This document shows positions 8,266 to 16,873 of a stretch of 33,538 nucleotides of DNA, one piece after another; within the stretch, counting starts at the first letter, position 1; each line of letters starts with the position of its first letter. A program made the translations under genes and the position numbers. Under the pieces are notes generated by a model, which was given only the letters and a program-made list of their open reading frames with translations, was not told the origin of the DNA and made no database searches. The stretch lies in the NCBI GenBank assembly GCA_020627685.1, contig JAHDGK010000026.1, positions 36,666 through 70,203 of the forward strand, written 5' to 3'. The DNA comes from Granulosicoccus sp. (GTDB lineage: Bacteria; Pseudomonadota; Gammaproteobacteria; Granulosicoccales; Granulosicoccaceae).

Positions 8266-9062
8266 ACAGTGAACGTATTAGCAGTTGGATACTCAAGGGA
8301 TACCTGGTACTTATTTTCCTGTTTGTTTTCGCACCCATTATTGCCAGTGTTGTTTTTTCATTTAACTCACAAAGATTTCCAACGATACCGCTTGGAAGTT
8401 TTTCATTAGAGTGGTATGAAAAAATCTTCAACGATGCCGATATCTGGACGGCCGCTCGAACCAGCGTCATTGTGGCCATCTGCACTTCAATACTTTCAAC
8501 GTGTATTGGGTTTGCAACGGCTTACACCGACTACCGATATCAATTTCGATTTAAGGGCGTGTTTTTAGCATTAGCCTTACTCCCGCCCACTGTCCCACTT
8601 ATTATTTTGGCTCTGGCAATGCTTGCCTGGTTTTCCAAAATAGGCATTTCAGGGCAAATTAGCAGCATCATTTTCGCCCATACGGTTTTGTGTACACCGT
8701 TTGCCATGGCTATCATCAGGCTGCGATTGTCTCAGATGGATGAAAATCTGGAAGCCGCTGCATGGAACCTTGGAGCATCTCAGTGGGCAACCATGCGCAC
8801 CGTCATTATTCCTTTCACTCGGCCTGCCATCATCGCCTCTTTATGCCTGACAGCGGCAGTATCGTTTGATGAGTTTGCGGTTGCCTGGTTTGTATCCGGA
8901 TTAAACAAGACCATACCCGTTGTCATACTGGAAATCGTTCAAGGCAATATTGACCCTCAGGTCAACGCTATTGGAACACTGGTCTTTGTTATTTCAATGA
9001 CTCTCGTCATCATCGCCCAGGTGCTGATCATGACTTCACAAAAGCGCGATTCGATAAACTGA
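8262..9062 (+). CDS. ABC importer permease, PotC/PotI type
   Basis: Second permease of the same importer, 266 residues from the ATG at 8262, which forms an ATGA overlap with the preceding stop. An open frame extends further upstream within the first permease, but those residues are a shadow and lack the expected first helix. It has about six membrane helices and an EAA loop (E-A-A-A-W-N-L-G-A-S at 164-173, followed by V-I-I-P-F). It pairs with the 7390 permease to form the channel. Confidence 0.93.
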   Translation: MNSERISSWILKGYLVLIFLFVFAPIIASVVFSFNSQRFPTIPLGSFSLEWYEKIFNDADIWTAARTSVIVAICTSILSTCIGFATAYTDYRYQFRFKGVFLALALLPPTVPLIILALAMLAWFSKIGISGQISSIIFAHTVLCTPFAMAIIRLRLSQMDENLEAAAWNLGASQWATMRTVIIPFTRPAIIASLCLTAAVSFDEFAVAWFVSGLNKTIPVVILEIVQGNIDPQVNAIGTLVFVISMTLVIIAQVLIMTSQKRDSIN

Positions 9063-9065
9063 TTT

Positions 9066-10178
9066 ATGAGTGACACACTGGTTGAATTCCGTCAGGTCGT
9101 AAAACGCTTCGATGATTTCGTTGCTGTTAAGAGCCTTAATTTGTCTATTGCCGAAGGTGAGTTCGTTGCTTTAATGGGCCCCTCCGGTTGCGGCAAAACA
9201 ACGACTCTGCGCATGTTGGCAGGTTTAGAGAAACCAACATCGGGAGAGATTATTCTCAATGGTCGCGTAATGAACGATGTCAGCGCGAGCGAGCGGGATA
9301 CCCCCATGGTGTGGCAATCGCTAGCCTTGTTTCCTTTTCTAAACGCACGGGAAAACGTCGAGTTTGGCCTTAAAATGAAAGGGGTAGATGCACCCGAGCG
9401 TCGCAAAAGAGCCATTCATTGGCTGGAGCGGCTCGATATGGGTGAATTTATTGAACGTCCCGTAAATCAACTGTCCGGTGGGCAACGTCAACGAGTTGCA
9501 TTGGCGCGTTCTCTGGTCATAGAACCCAAAATACTCTTGTTAGACGAGCCACTATCAGCGCTCGACGCTCATCTGGTTATCCGTATGCAAGGGGTATTAA
9601 GCAAATTGCAGAAAGAGCTAGGTATTACGTTTGTGTATGTCACCCATTCACAGTCTGAAGCGTTTGCCATGGCTGATCGTGTCGTCATAATGGGTAATGG
9701 CGATGTTGCGCAAGTGGGCACATCGCGAGAAATATACCGCTCACCTGCCAATAAATTTGTCGCTCAGTTCGTGGGCCGGAACAATATATTAGGCGGCAGT
9801 GTGAGCTCCATCGATGGCGATCTAGCTCTCTTCGATACGGAATGCGGACAATTTGCGCTGCGTATCCCTGAGGGCAAAACATTCCAATTAGGACAGCTCA
9901 TCAACATATCAATTGCGGCAGATCGCCTGCGACTTCAGCAGCATTCAGACTCCGCTCCAAAAAACAAACCGATGGACACTGGCACTAACCAAGTTGATTG
10001 CACACTTATATCTGAGGAATTCGTGGGCGCTGTTGTGACACTGTTTTTCGAAACCAAAGACGGCACTGAGCTAATGGTACAGGTACAAGAGCGCGAGCTT
10101 GATCAACTGAAGGTTTCTCAAGATACTCTCTATACCTTGTCATGGGCCGCTGACTCAGCGCATTTGTTAAGCGACTAA
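9066..10178 (+). CDS. ABC importer ATPase, PotA type
   Basis: ATP-hydrolysing subunit, 370 residues. Walker A is G-P-S-G-C-G-K-T-T (38-46), the ABC signature L-S-G-G-Q (136-140), Walker B I-L-L-L-D-E-P (156-162), and the switch His194. The Q-loop reads V-W-Q-S-L-A-L-F-P rather than the usual V-F-Q-N-Y-A-L-F-P, a mild deviation. The C-terminal part (about 245-365) is a TOBE-type regulatory domain. The gene starts 3 nt after the second permease, completing a binding protein-permease-permease-ATPase operon. All catalytic residues are present. Confidence 0.95.
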   Translation: MSDTLVEFRQVVKRFDDFVAVKSLNLSIAEGEFVALMGPSGCGKTTTLRMLAGLEKPTSGEIILNGRVMNDVSASERDTPMVWQSLALFPFLNARENVEFGLKMKGVDAPERRKRAIHWLERLDMGEFIERPVNQLSGGQRQRVALARSLVIEPKILLLDEPLSALDAHLVIRMQGVLSKLQKELGITFVYVTHSQSEAFAMADRVVIMGNGDVAQVGTSREIYRSPANKFVAQFVGRNNILGGSVSSIDGDLALFDTECGQFALRIPEGKTFQLGQLINISIAADRLRLQQHSDSAPKNKPMDTGTNQVDCTLISEEFVGAVVTLFFETKDGTELMVQVQERELDQLKVSQDTLYTLSWAADSAHLLSD

Positions 10179-10209
10179 AACCCGTGCGTGCGGGCACACT
10201 CTAAGCTAC

Positions 10210-11052
10210 CTACTCTGGATAGGGAAGTTGCTCGATGCGCGGCTGCTGGGTAAGCACATGATTGGCAATGTCTTCGAGCGGCGCAAACCAGACATCATCT
10301 CGTTTAACGATGTCTTCTAGCCAGATCTCGAACAGCCTCCACCGCGCCAAACGCCCAGTCAGGAAAGGATGCAATACCGGCATCCAAAAACCACCCGTTG
10401 CATACGCAGCATCAAACTCTTCAAAAAAAGCACGAAGTCCATCGGACGGCGCACGTACCGGCATCATGTAGCCAATTTCTTCATAGTGAGCAAAGGGAGG
10501 CCAATCATCATTTCCCCAGTGCGGTGGCATTTCGACCAATCGGCCGGCTTCAGTTTGCATGACATAGGGAACGTCATCGGCCATGAGTGAGCTGTCATAA
10601 AGAAAGCCACGCTCTATCATACGGTCTATCATCGCCTGGGTCGTGCTATAGACCGGTGCACGGTAACCTCTGGGCATGCGCCCGGTCATACGTACATGCG
10701 TATCACAGGCTTTGCTGAATAGCGCTTCTTCAATTTCATCAGAATGCGTTGCAGGATTCTCGTGTCGCCAAGAGTGGTGAGCAACCTCATGCCCGGCATT
10801 TAGCATGGCCTCTACAGTTTCAGGGTAACGCTCCATGCACCAAGCGGGCATAAAAAACGTTTGCTTAAGCCCCATACGGGCATAGGTATCCAAGATACGA
10901 GGCATTGCAACAGTCGGCCCGTATCGCCCCATCGTGACTTGTTGAAGTCGGTCGTGACCGTCGTCAGGCAACGCGGTTCGTATAAGGCTGTCCGCGTCTA
11001 TGTCAAAGGTAATTGCACAAGCACAGCGTGCACCGTTTGGCCATTCGATCAT
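10210..11052 (-). CDS. NodB-fold (polysaccharide deacetylase family) hydrolase, PuuE allantoinase/imidase-like
   Basis: A 280-residue protein without a signal peptide, so probably cytoplasmic. Metal-site motifs are F-D-I-D-A-D (Asp17, Asp19) and H-E-V-A-H-H-S-W-R-H (His92/His93 and His97), followed by R-G-Y-R-A-P (128-133). The spacing, the F-L-Y-D-S-S block and the closing H-P-F-L-T-G-R segment resemble the cytoplasmic PuuE/HpPgdA/cyclic imidase branch rather than secreted chitin or peptidoglycan deacetylases. Members of this branch hydrolyse cyclic ureides or imides, or remove acyl groups. The ATG at 11052 has a G-rich ribosome binding site. The gene is convergent with the ABC importer, 31 bp away, and could process the imported compound; that link is inference. 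Confidence 0.85.
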   Translation of the reverse strand: MIEWPNGARCACAITFDIDADSLIRTALPDDGHDRLQQVTMGRYGPTVAMPRILDTYARMGLKQTFFMPAWCMERYPETVEAMLNAGHEVAHHSWRHENPATHSDEIEEALFSKACDTHVRMTGRMPRGYRAPVYSTTQAMIDRMIERGFLYDSSLMADDVPYVMQTEAGRLVEMPPHWGNDDWPPFAHYEEIGYMMPVRAPSDGLRAFFEEFDAAYATGGFWMPVLHPFLTGRLARWRLFEIWLEDIVKRDDVWFAPLEDIANHVLTQQPRIEQLPYPE

Positions 11053-11112
11053 ATCGCGCCCCCCATTTTATATACGTGCGACCCAGCTGTTTGCACTCGC
11101 ACCCGAGGTTCT

Positions 11113-11658
11113 CTAAGCCTCTTCTGCCTGCAATTCAATTTCGATACGTTGCCGGACTATTTCATCGCCGACTTCTGCTAGCAATGAATCTCTGTACTGC
11201 TCCCAACCCGCTCTATCGAGTAGTAGGATTATTGAGTGCAACGCACTGTCCCTGAAAAAGGAATCTGAAATTTTACGGGCTTTGGCGACACAGCCATCAA
11301 CGATGTGTCGAAACTGCCCACGCTCATAATCGTCGTCAAGCTGCTCTAAGTAAAATTCTGCATACCGACAACGGGCCATAACCCACTGGACATGCTTAGC
11401 TTCCTCAATGTTCTCTTGCGGCTCACCCTCGTTTTCTGCATCAGCGTCAGAAGGGCTCACCAATGCCGGTGAACTTTGCGCACGTTGTTGCGCAGAAGCA
11501 GCTTGCAGATTTTGTGGCTGATCACCAGTAGGTAATGACTTAGCGCCGGAGGCCCCGAGGATCTGATCAATTTTTCGATACTGTGTCAGCTTACTGGCCA
11601 ACCAGATGATTATGACTGCCTCGATTACAACAATTAGGAACAGAATGCTGTTGCTCAT
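11113..11658 (-). CDS. Membrane-anchored protein of unknown function
   Basis: I do not recognise this family. The 181-residue protein has one N-terminal hydrophobic helix (about residues 5-22) and then a Gln/Ala/Ser/Pro-rich low-complexity linker (about 40-80). The C-terminal part (about 85-181) is charged and helix-rich, with a Y-A-E-F-Y-L-E-Q-L-D-D-D-Y-E-R-G-Q-F segment. This suggests a membrane anchor carrying a cytoplasmic or periplasmic helical domain. It lies on the same strand as the GAF-GGDEF-EAL gene and 108 bp downstream of it, so it could share the transcript. The start has no clear ribosome binding site. Confidence 0.7.
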   Translation of the reverse strand: MSNSILFLIVVIEAVIIIWLASKLTQYRKIDQILGASGAKSLPTGDQPQNLQAASAQQRAQSSPALVSPSDADAENEGEPQENIEEAKHVQWVMARCRYAEFYLEQLDDDYERGQFRHIVDGCVAKARKISDSFFRDSALHSIILLLDRAGWEQYRDSLLAEVGDEIVRQRIEIELQAEEA

Positions 11659-11766
11659 CTTGAAACCGGTAAACGTGAAACTATCGTCTCAATATCGTAC
11701 CCGATTGCGGTGCCTTGAAACAGTCCATGTCAAATTTGTACTGAAATTCGTCCGAAAAGGGAGCTA

Positions 11767-14229
11767 TCAGGCCACTTTCTTCTGGACGAGATCCGATTGA
11801 TTAAGTTCGGAAACCAGCTCTGGCAGGTCTGCTGCCGTAACAGGTTTCGCGAAATAAAACCCCTGAACGAGATCGCAGTTGAGCTGTTTGATGAAATTCA
11901 ATTGCTCTTGTGTTTCGACGCCTTCGGCAATTGTCACGAGATCGAAACGGCTCTTGAGCAAATCGATGGTTTCGCTGAGCTCTTTTAGCTTTGCGCCGCC
12001 GGTTAACTTTCTGACAAAGGAGCGATCAATTTTCAGCACGTCCAAGGGCAATTCCGCTGAATACTGCAAGGAGGAATATCCAGCACCGAAGTCGTCTACC
12101 GCAATACGCACACCGTTAGATCTTAATAACTGAAAATTCCCGTTAACAGATGCCAAATCGTTGGTCAGCACGCTCTCCGGAACCTCCAGCTGCAATCGAA
12201 CAGGATCAATATCGTAGGCTTCTAGAATTTTAAGCACTGCACCTGAAAAACCCTTACTCATCAACTGCGGCCCAGCGACATTGATACCTAAATGCCAAGG
12301 GACTGGGTCGAAATGTTGCCAATCTACCATTTGCTGACAACCCTTCTCCAATACCCAAGTACCCACCATCGAAATTAATCCCAACTCTTCGGCGAGTGGT
12401 ATAAATTTAGTCGGGGGTAGAATCCCGCGAGTGGGATGCTGCCAGCGTATAAGAGCTTCAACACCACTGACTAAACCACTGGACAATGAGATTTGCGGCT
12501 GATACCACAGATCAAATTCTTGATCGGAAACCGCTTTATGCAGATCCTTGATTGAACTTTGTTCTTCGCGCAATGTGATGGCATGAGCATGGTCAAAACT
12601 CACTATACGGTTTCGACCTTTGCTCTTGGCTTGATACATCGCCATATCCGCGTGGCGTATCAAGTCATCCATGGTCACGCCATCTCTGGGATAGAAGCTG
12701 ATACCAATACTGACTCCAAGGGATACCTCAACACCATCAACCAGAAACGCATCGGAGAAACTCTCCGCAAAGTTCGCAGCGCGCTCCACAGCCTCTCTTA
12801 AACGAGGAATACTCGGAAGAACAACCGCAAATTCATCTCCGCCAAGTCGAGAAAGCATATCGCTCTCACTCTTACATTGTGTCAGTCTTTGCGCAACTTG
12901 TTCGAGTACGACATCGCCGGCAGCATGGCCATAGGTGTCGTTAATATCTTTGAAACCATCAAGGTCGAAAAAAAGCACCGCTTTGAGTGTTTCGGAATCG
13001 GTCGATTTATTCAACAAGTCAGATAAGAAATCTTCAAAACCTCGCCTGTTCGGCAAGCCTGTGAGGCTATCGTGAACCGCTTGATACTGCACTTCTCTCA
13101 ACAACTCATGTCTTTGAAGCGCTGTTGACAGTTGTCCGATTACAGTGTGCACTGTATTGACATCGTTTTCATCAAAATCGCGTTTATCCAAAGAGCGACA
13201 AACAACCAACATACCCCTCACCTTTGCATTTGCCATAACAGGCACGCATAGAGTGCTTCCTATTTTCTGCTCACGTCTAAATGCATGAATCTTTGCAGAC
13301 TCTCGTGGGTCTTCAATAGTTCTATTAATTTGGGCCGGCAGCTTGTTTTCAAAACACCAACGGCTTACCGTCTCATTAATCAGGTCAGAGCTGATAGATT
13401 CACTTAAGACAACTTCGTCGTTGTTTCGCACCCAGCTGGCATAGGCATGAAGGGTTTGGTTTTCCTGCTCCACGTTGTACAAACTAACACGGGATAAATC
13501 CAAAGCATCGAATAATTTTGGACAAACATGCAGGGCCAAATCATCCCAGTCTTGTATCTCATACATTGCTGCACTTATCTGACTAAGCGATTTGCTTCTG
13601 AAAAGTTCACGTGAGACAGATTCACGCTGCCGGGCATGATGTATTGACAACGATGCTATAACCGCAACTTGTTTAAGTAAATCTAAATCGTCCTGTAGTG
13701 GCTGCCCCATTTCGGCAGTAACAAAAACAACACCAAGAACTTCTCCCGCAAAAGTAAGCGGTAACGATACGGCTTGGATATTAGAATCAAGCTCTAAAAC
13801 ACAGTCAGGATGATTATTATAGTCTTCGACGTACTGAGCGACCCCGGTCGCCCAGACTTTCGCAGAAAGCCCAATACCGTAAAAGCGTTTTGCCCCAATC
13901 AGGCTTTCGCTTAACGGTCCACAGGCTGCCAGAACATCGAGGTGATCGCCCGTTTCATGAACCATATGCATATATGCACCGTTCGCACAACTGACATTCA
14001 CTAGCTCTCTGGCAATGTGTTGAAGCAGAGTGTCAACAGATTCATGTTGCAGCATGGCAGCCGTTGTCTCACCGAGCTCAGACAACCAACAATTATGGAT
14101 AAGCAGCGTTTGGTACCGAGCTACTAAAACTTCGTTTATATCCAGCTTACTACCATCCACGCCATCACCTGACACGCTCTCTTCAAGTGCACTTAGTTCA
14201 TTCCTGAGTGGTTCATACCAGTCGGACAT
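11767..14229 (-). CDS. Cytoplasmic c-di-GMP enzyme with GAF-GAF-GGDEF-EAL architecture
   Basis: An 820-residue protein with no membrane segment. Two GAF sensor domains (about 60-200 and 225-375) precede a GGDEF domain (about 380-545) and an EAL domain (about 555-805). The GGDEF motif is intact (463-467), so diguanylate cyclase activity is possible. The RxxD inhibitory site expected six residues before it is absent (S-E-S-D). EAL residues are complete: E591-A-L, N650, E682/E685, D712-D713, K733, E769 and Q789, so phosphodiesterase activity is expected. GAF domains usually bind small molecules or haem; the ligand here is unknown. A palindromic element overlaps the leader (14236-14291). The gene lies about 200 bp from the REC-PAS-GGDEF-EAL gene on the same strand. 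Confidence 0.95.
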   Translation of the reverse strand: MSDWYEPLRNELSALEESVSGDGVDGSKLDINEVLVARYQTLLIHNCWLSELGETTAAMLQHESVDTLLQHIARELVNVSCANGAYMHMVHETGDHLDVLAACGPLSESLIGAKRFYGIGLSAKVWATGVAQYVEDYNNHPDCVLELDSNIQAVSLPLTFAGEVLGVVFVTAEMGQPLQDDLDLLKQVAVIASLSIHHARQRESVSRELFRSKSLSQISAAMYEIQDWDDLALHVCPKLFDALDLSRVSLYNVEQENQTLHAYASWVRNNDEVVLSESISSDLINETVSRWCFENKLPAQINRTIEDPRESAKIHAFRREQKIGSTLCVPVMANAKVRGMLVVCRSLDKRDFDENDVNTVHTVIGQLSTALQRHELLREVQYQAVHDSLTGLPNRRGFEDFLSDLLNKSTDSETLKAVLFFDLDGFKDINDTYGHAAGDVVLEQVAQRLTQCKSESDMLSRLGGDEFAVVLPSIPRLREAVERAANFAESFSDAFLVDGVEVSLGVSIGISFYPRDGVTMDDLIRHADMAMYQAKSKGRNRIVSFDHAHAITLREEQSSIKDLHKAVSDQEFDLWYQPQISLSSGLVSGVEALIRWQHPTRGILPPTKFIPLAEELGLISMVGTWVLEKGCQQMVDWQHFDPVPWHLGINVAGPQLMSKGFSGAVLKILEAYDIDPVRLQLEVPESVLTNDLASVNGNFQLLRSNGVRIAVDDFGAGYSSLQYSAELPLDVLKIDRSFVRKLTGGAKLKELSETIDLLKSRFDLVTIAEGVETQEQLNFIKQLNCDLVQGFYFAKPVTAADLPELVSELNQSDLVQKKVA

Positions 14230-14235
14230 AACTGC

Positions 14236-14291
14236 TTAGCCTAATATTACCTTACAGTGCTGGTAGCGGCCGGTTAGGCTAACATGTTAGC
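14236..14291 (-). promoter_or_regulatory. Nested inverted repeats and a perfect 14-bp palindrome in the GAF-GGDEF-EAL leader
   Basis: TTAGCCTAA (14236-14244) is an exact inverted copy of TTAGGCTAA (14274-14282). The second arm overlaps a perfect 14-bp palindrome, GCTAACATGTTAGC (14278-14291). On the coding strand the repeat nearest the gene contains the only AGG available as a ribosome binding site, ending 6 nt before the ATG at 14229. It can therefore be read as an operator for a dimeric regulator or as a hairpin that hides the ribosome binding site. The 14245-14430 remainder holds no gene. Confidence 0.5.
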
Positions 14292-14430
14292 TTGCAAAGA
14301 CTTACCATCAACGCCAAGCCTATAGAATGTGACTCAAATCACGCACGCATCTGTAGTCTTACTAACAGCGTGCACCATTCACTGAGTCACTGCGCGTGGT
14401 GCTTGCCCACAACGGGTAGATAGGAGGACC

Positions 14431-16572
14431 CTAATCTCCAGTTCCCGAACGCTTTATCTCCGCTTGATTAAACTCTGCAAACATTTCAGCAATGGCAGCT
14501 CCCGGAATAGGACGGCTCAGATAATAACCTTGTGCCTCATCGCAGTTGCAATCATATAAAAATTCAAGCTGCTCCCTGGTTTCGACACCTTCTGCAATGA
14601 CCCTCAAATTCATGCTATTTGCCATCGACAGTACCGCCCTCACGATGGCTGAATCATGCACGTTGCTTAGCATGCCTTGAACAAATGACTGATCAATCTT
14701 AAGCCTATCAATTGGGAAATGCTTTAACTGACTCAAACTTGAAAATCCAGTTCCAAAATCATCAATGCTGAGCTCATACCCCAGCTGCTTCAGGGAGTGT
14801 AGAGTCTCCACAGCACTAAACGTATCGTCGACTAACACGCTTTCCGTTATCTCCAGCTCTAGCATGGCAGGATCTAGTCCAGAATCAGACACAGTGTTAT
14901 CTACCAGCGTTAAAAAATCCGGCCGGATGAACTCAAGAACAGAAATATTGACGGCTATTCTTTTTAGCGGCACACCCGCGTTAATCCACTCAACCGCTTG
15001 TTTGCACGCTGTGCTTAGCACCCACTCGCCAATTCCAACGATTAAGCCCGTATCTTCAGCAAGCGGGATAAAATCACCGGGTGAAACAAATCCCAACTCA
15101 TCGTTGTTCCAACGAACCAGAGCTTCAACACTCTCAAGCTTACCGGTTTCTAAATTAAGCTGAGGTTGGTAATGCAAAACAAGCTCATCTGATTCGATCG
15201 CAGAACGCAGTAGCTCTTCCATGCGATACCGGCGAATCGAATTAGCATCTAGTTCCAGACTGTAAGTCTGATAGCAACCTTTACCTCTTTTCTTTGCTCC
15301 ATACATCGCCACATCAGCGGTCTTCAGAAGTTCGTCTACCGAGTTACCGTGATCGGGAAAATGAGAAATTCCAATACTCGTTGAAGTATGACATTCGTTC
15401 TCATCAAGCTCGTAGACGTCTGAAAGTGACTCAGTGACATCTTCAGCAAATTTGATTACTTCAGAGCGCTCTTTAAGACCCGTGAGAAGCACAGTGAACT
15501 CATCGCCTCCCATTCTGGCGACGGTACAAGGCCCTTCTTCCAAGCCGTATGCCTTATTAACCTCATTGGCACACGCCTGTAATCGCTCGCCCACTTCCTG
15601 CAATAGAAGATCTCCATAGGCATGACCAAGACTATCGTTAACGCGTTTGAAGTTATCAAGATCAAGGAAAAGAACAGCTATGTCTTTCGGTTCTTTTCGT
15701 CCCATCGCGATGTCGCGAGCCAAACGCTCACAGAAAAGAACTCGATTGGGCAGGCGCGTAAGACTATCGTAGTAGGCCAGCATATGGATTTTTTTCTCGG
15801 CCTGATATTGTTCAGTAACATCATGAACAACACCCCATTTTCTGACTATCACACCGTCAGAATCAAAATCGTTTCGAATACGTACGGTGACGTGACGCTC
15901 TTCCCCGTCTTCGGTAAACAATCGCTGCTTTAGCATTGATTCAGGCTTGGTGTGATCAGACACAAGCCAGTTGAAAAGTTTGCTGCGATCTTCTTCGGCA
16001 ACGTACTTCATAAACAACGATAGGGTTGACGCTTGACTCTGCGGCTCCAAACCGAGGAGTCTGAATAAATTATCTGACCAGATAAGCGCGCCTGTGCTCA
16101 TGTTGTATTCCCAACTACCTAAGCTGGCGATTCTCTGTGCAACGTCCAGGCTGCTGTGACTGCGATCGAGGTCTTCCAGAATTTCACTGGTCCGAAGCAT
16201 ATTATTAAGCCGATGGGGTAACAGTGGCCAGTTCACAGGCTTCGTTGCGAAATCTGTCGCGCCCGATTCAAAAGCCATATCGACGGCCGCCGCATCGTCA
16301 CGCTTGGTAAGCATCAGTATGGGCAACCTGACGCCTTGCTCTAGCATGCGGATCTGCTCACACGCCTTGTAGCCGTCTGTAATAGGCATGTCAACATCGA
16401 GTAGAACAACATCGGGTGCGTTGCTTTCAATATATTTTAATGCGTTTTTCGCATCAAGCACGCTCTCTGCTGCAAATCCGGCGCGATTTAAAAATTCCAC
16501 AGCGCGACGACACATCGCTTCATTGTGATCAACAACCAATACTCTAGATACTTTTGAATCCAGTGTGCTCAT
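14431..16572 (-). CDS. Response-regulator c-di-GMP enzyme, REC-PAS-GGDEF-EAL
   Basis: A 713-residue soluble protein. The N-terminal receiver domain (about 8-125) has the phospho-acceptor Asp59 in V-V-L-L-D-V-D-M-P and Lys111 in T-K-P. It lacks the usual acidic pair at the first loop, having D15-H16 there. A PAS domain (about 140-255) follows, then GGDEF (355-359 intact) and EAL (483-485, with D604-D605-F-G, K625 and E661). Both catalytic halves look competent, and the inhibitory RxxD site is absent. It probably adjusts c-di-GMP on phosphorylation by a kinase not encoded beside it. Its own leader is AT-rich with no clear ribosome binding site. It lies upstream of the GAF-GGDEF-EAL gene on the same strand, but about 200 bp separates them. 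Confidence 0.95.
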   Translation of the reverse strand: MSTLDSKVSRVLVVDHNEAMCRRAVEFLNRAGFAAESVLDAKNALKYIESNAPDVVLLDVDMPITDGYKACEQIRMLEQGVRLPILMLTKRDDAAAVDMAFESGATDFATKPVNWPLLPHRLNNMLRTSEILEDLDRSHSSLDVAQRIASLGSWEYNMSTGALIWSDNLFRLLGLEPQSQASTLSLFMKYVAEEDRSKLFNWLVSDHTKPESMLKQRLFTEDGEERHVTVRIRNDFDSDGVIVRKWGVVHDVTEQYQAEKKIHMLAYYDSLTRLPNRVLFCERLARDIAMGRKEPKDIAVLFLDLDNFKRVNDSLGHAYGDLLLQEVGERLQACANEVNKAYGLEEGPCTVARMGGDEFTVLLTGLKERSEVIKFAEDVTESLSDVYELDENECHTSTSIGISHFPDHGNSVDELLKTADVAMYGAKKRGKGCYQTYSLELDANSIRRYRMEELLRSAIESDELVLHYQPQLNLETGKLESVEALVRWNNDELGFVSPGDFIPLAEDTGLIVGIGEWVLSTACKQAVEWINAGVPLKRIAVNISVLEFIRPDFLTLVDNTVSDSGLDPAMLELEITESVLVDDTFSAVETLHSLKQLGYELSIDDFGTGFSSLSQLKHFPIDRLKIDQSFVQGMLSNVHDSAIVRAVLSMANSMNLRVIAEGVETREQLEFLYDCNCDEAQGYYLSRPIPGAAIAEMFAEFNQAEIKRSGTGD

Positions 16573-16873
16573 TTTATAAAAAACAACTCGATCACTGATT
16601 CAATAAGAGATTGAAGACATCGTACATACAGCGGAATCTATCCTCACCTATTCAAGTGGCACGGCTAAACCGGTTCAAGGGGTTATTCGCTATGCAAATA
16701 ACCTAAGAACCCACATTGGACTTTCACTCGTCCACATGTAGTAAAGCGGATAGATTGGATAGACCCTGAAGTTTTCCACAGCAAAACTCTGCTTACTTCA
16801 CATTTACATGCGCTTAAACAGAAAGTTTAACGGTAGAGCTCCAGAACTAATGGCTCGCTGGAACCCGGGTTGA
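16573..16873. other. Intergenic region with one inverted repeat
   Basis: No convincing gene lies in these 301 bases. They should contain the promoter of the REC-PAS-GGDEF-EAL gene and the end of the aminotransferase transcript. The only clear structure is GGTTATT (16681-16687) facing AATAACC (16697-16703) across a 9-nt loop, a possible operator or weak hairpin. No T-tract follows it on either strand. Confidence 0.5.

Noticed and set aside
10179-10209. Terminator between the convergent ATPase and hydrolase genes
   Set aside because: Only a 4-bp stem (CCCG/CGGG) can be drawn and no T-run follows on either strand.
10210-11052. Secreted chitin or peptidoglycan deacetylase
   Set aside because: There is no signal peptide, and the motif spacing resembles the cytoplasmic PuuE/imidase branch.
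14431-14660. Duplication between the two GGDEF-EAL genes
   Set aside because: Their C-terminal ends share only family-level EAL similarity; the DNA differs throughout and the sensor domains are unrelated.
16573-16873. Small gene or RNA in the 301-bp gap
   Set aside because: No reading frame has a ribosome binding site or recognisable sequence, and the single inverted repeat lacks a T-tract.
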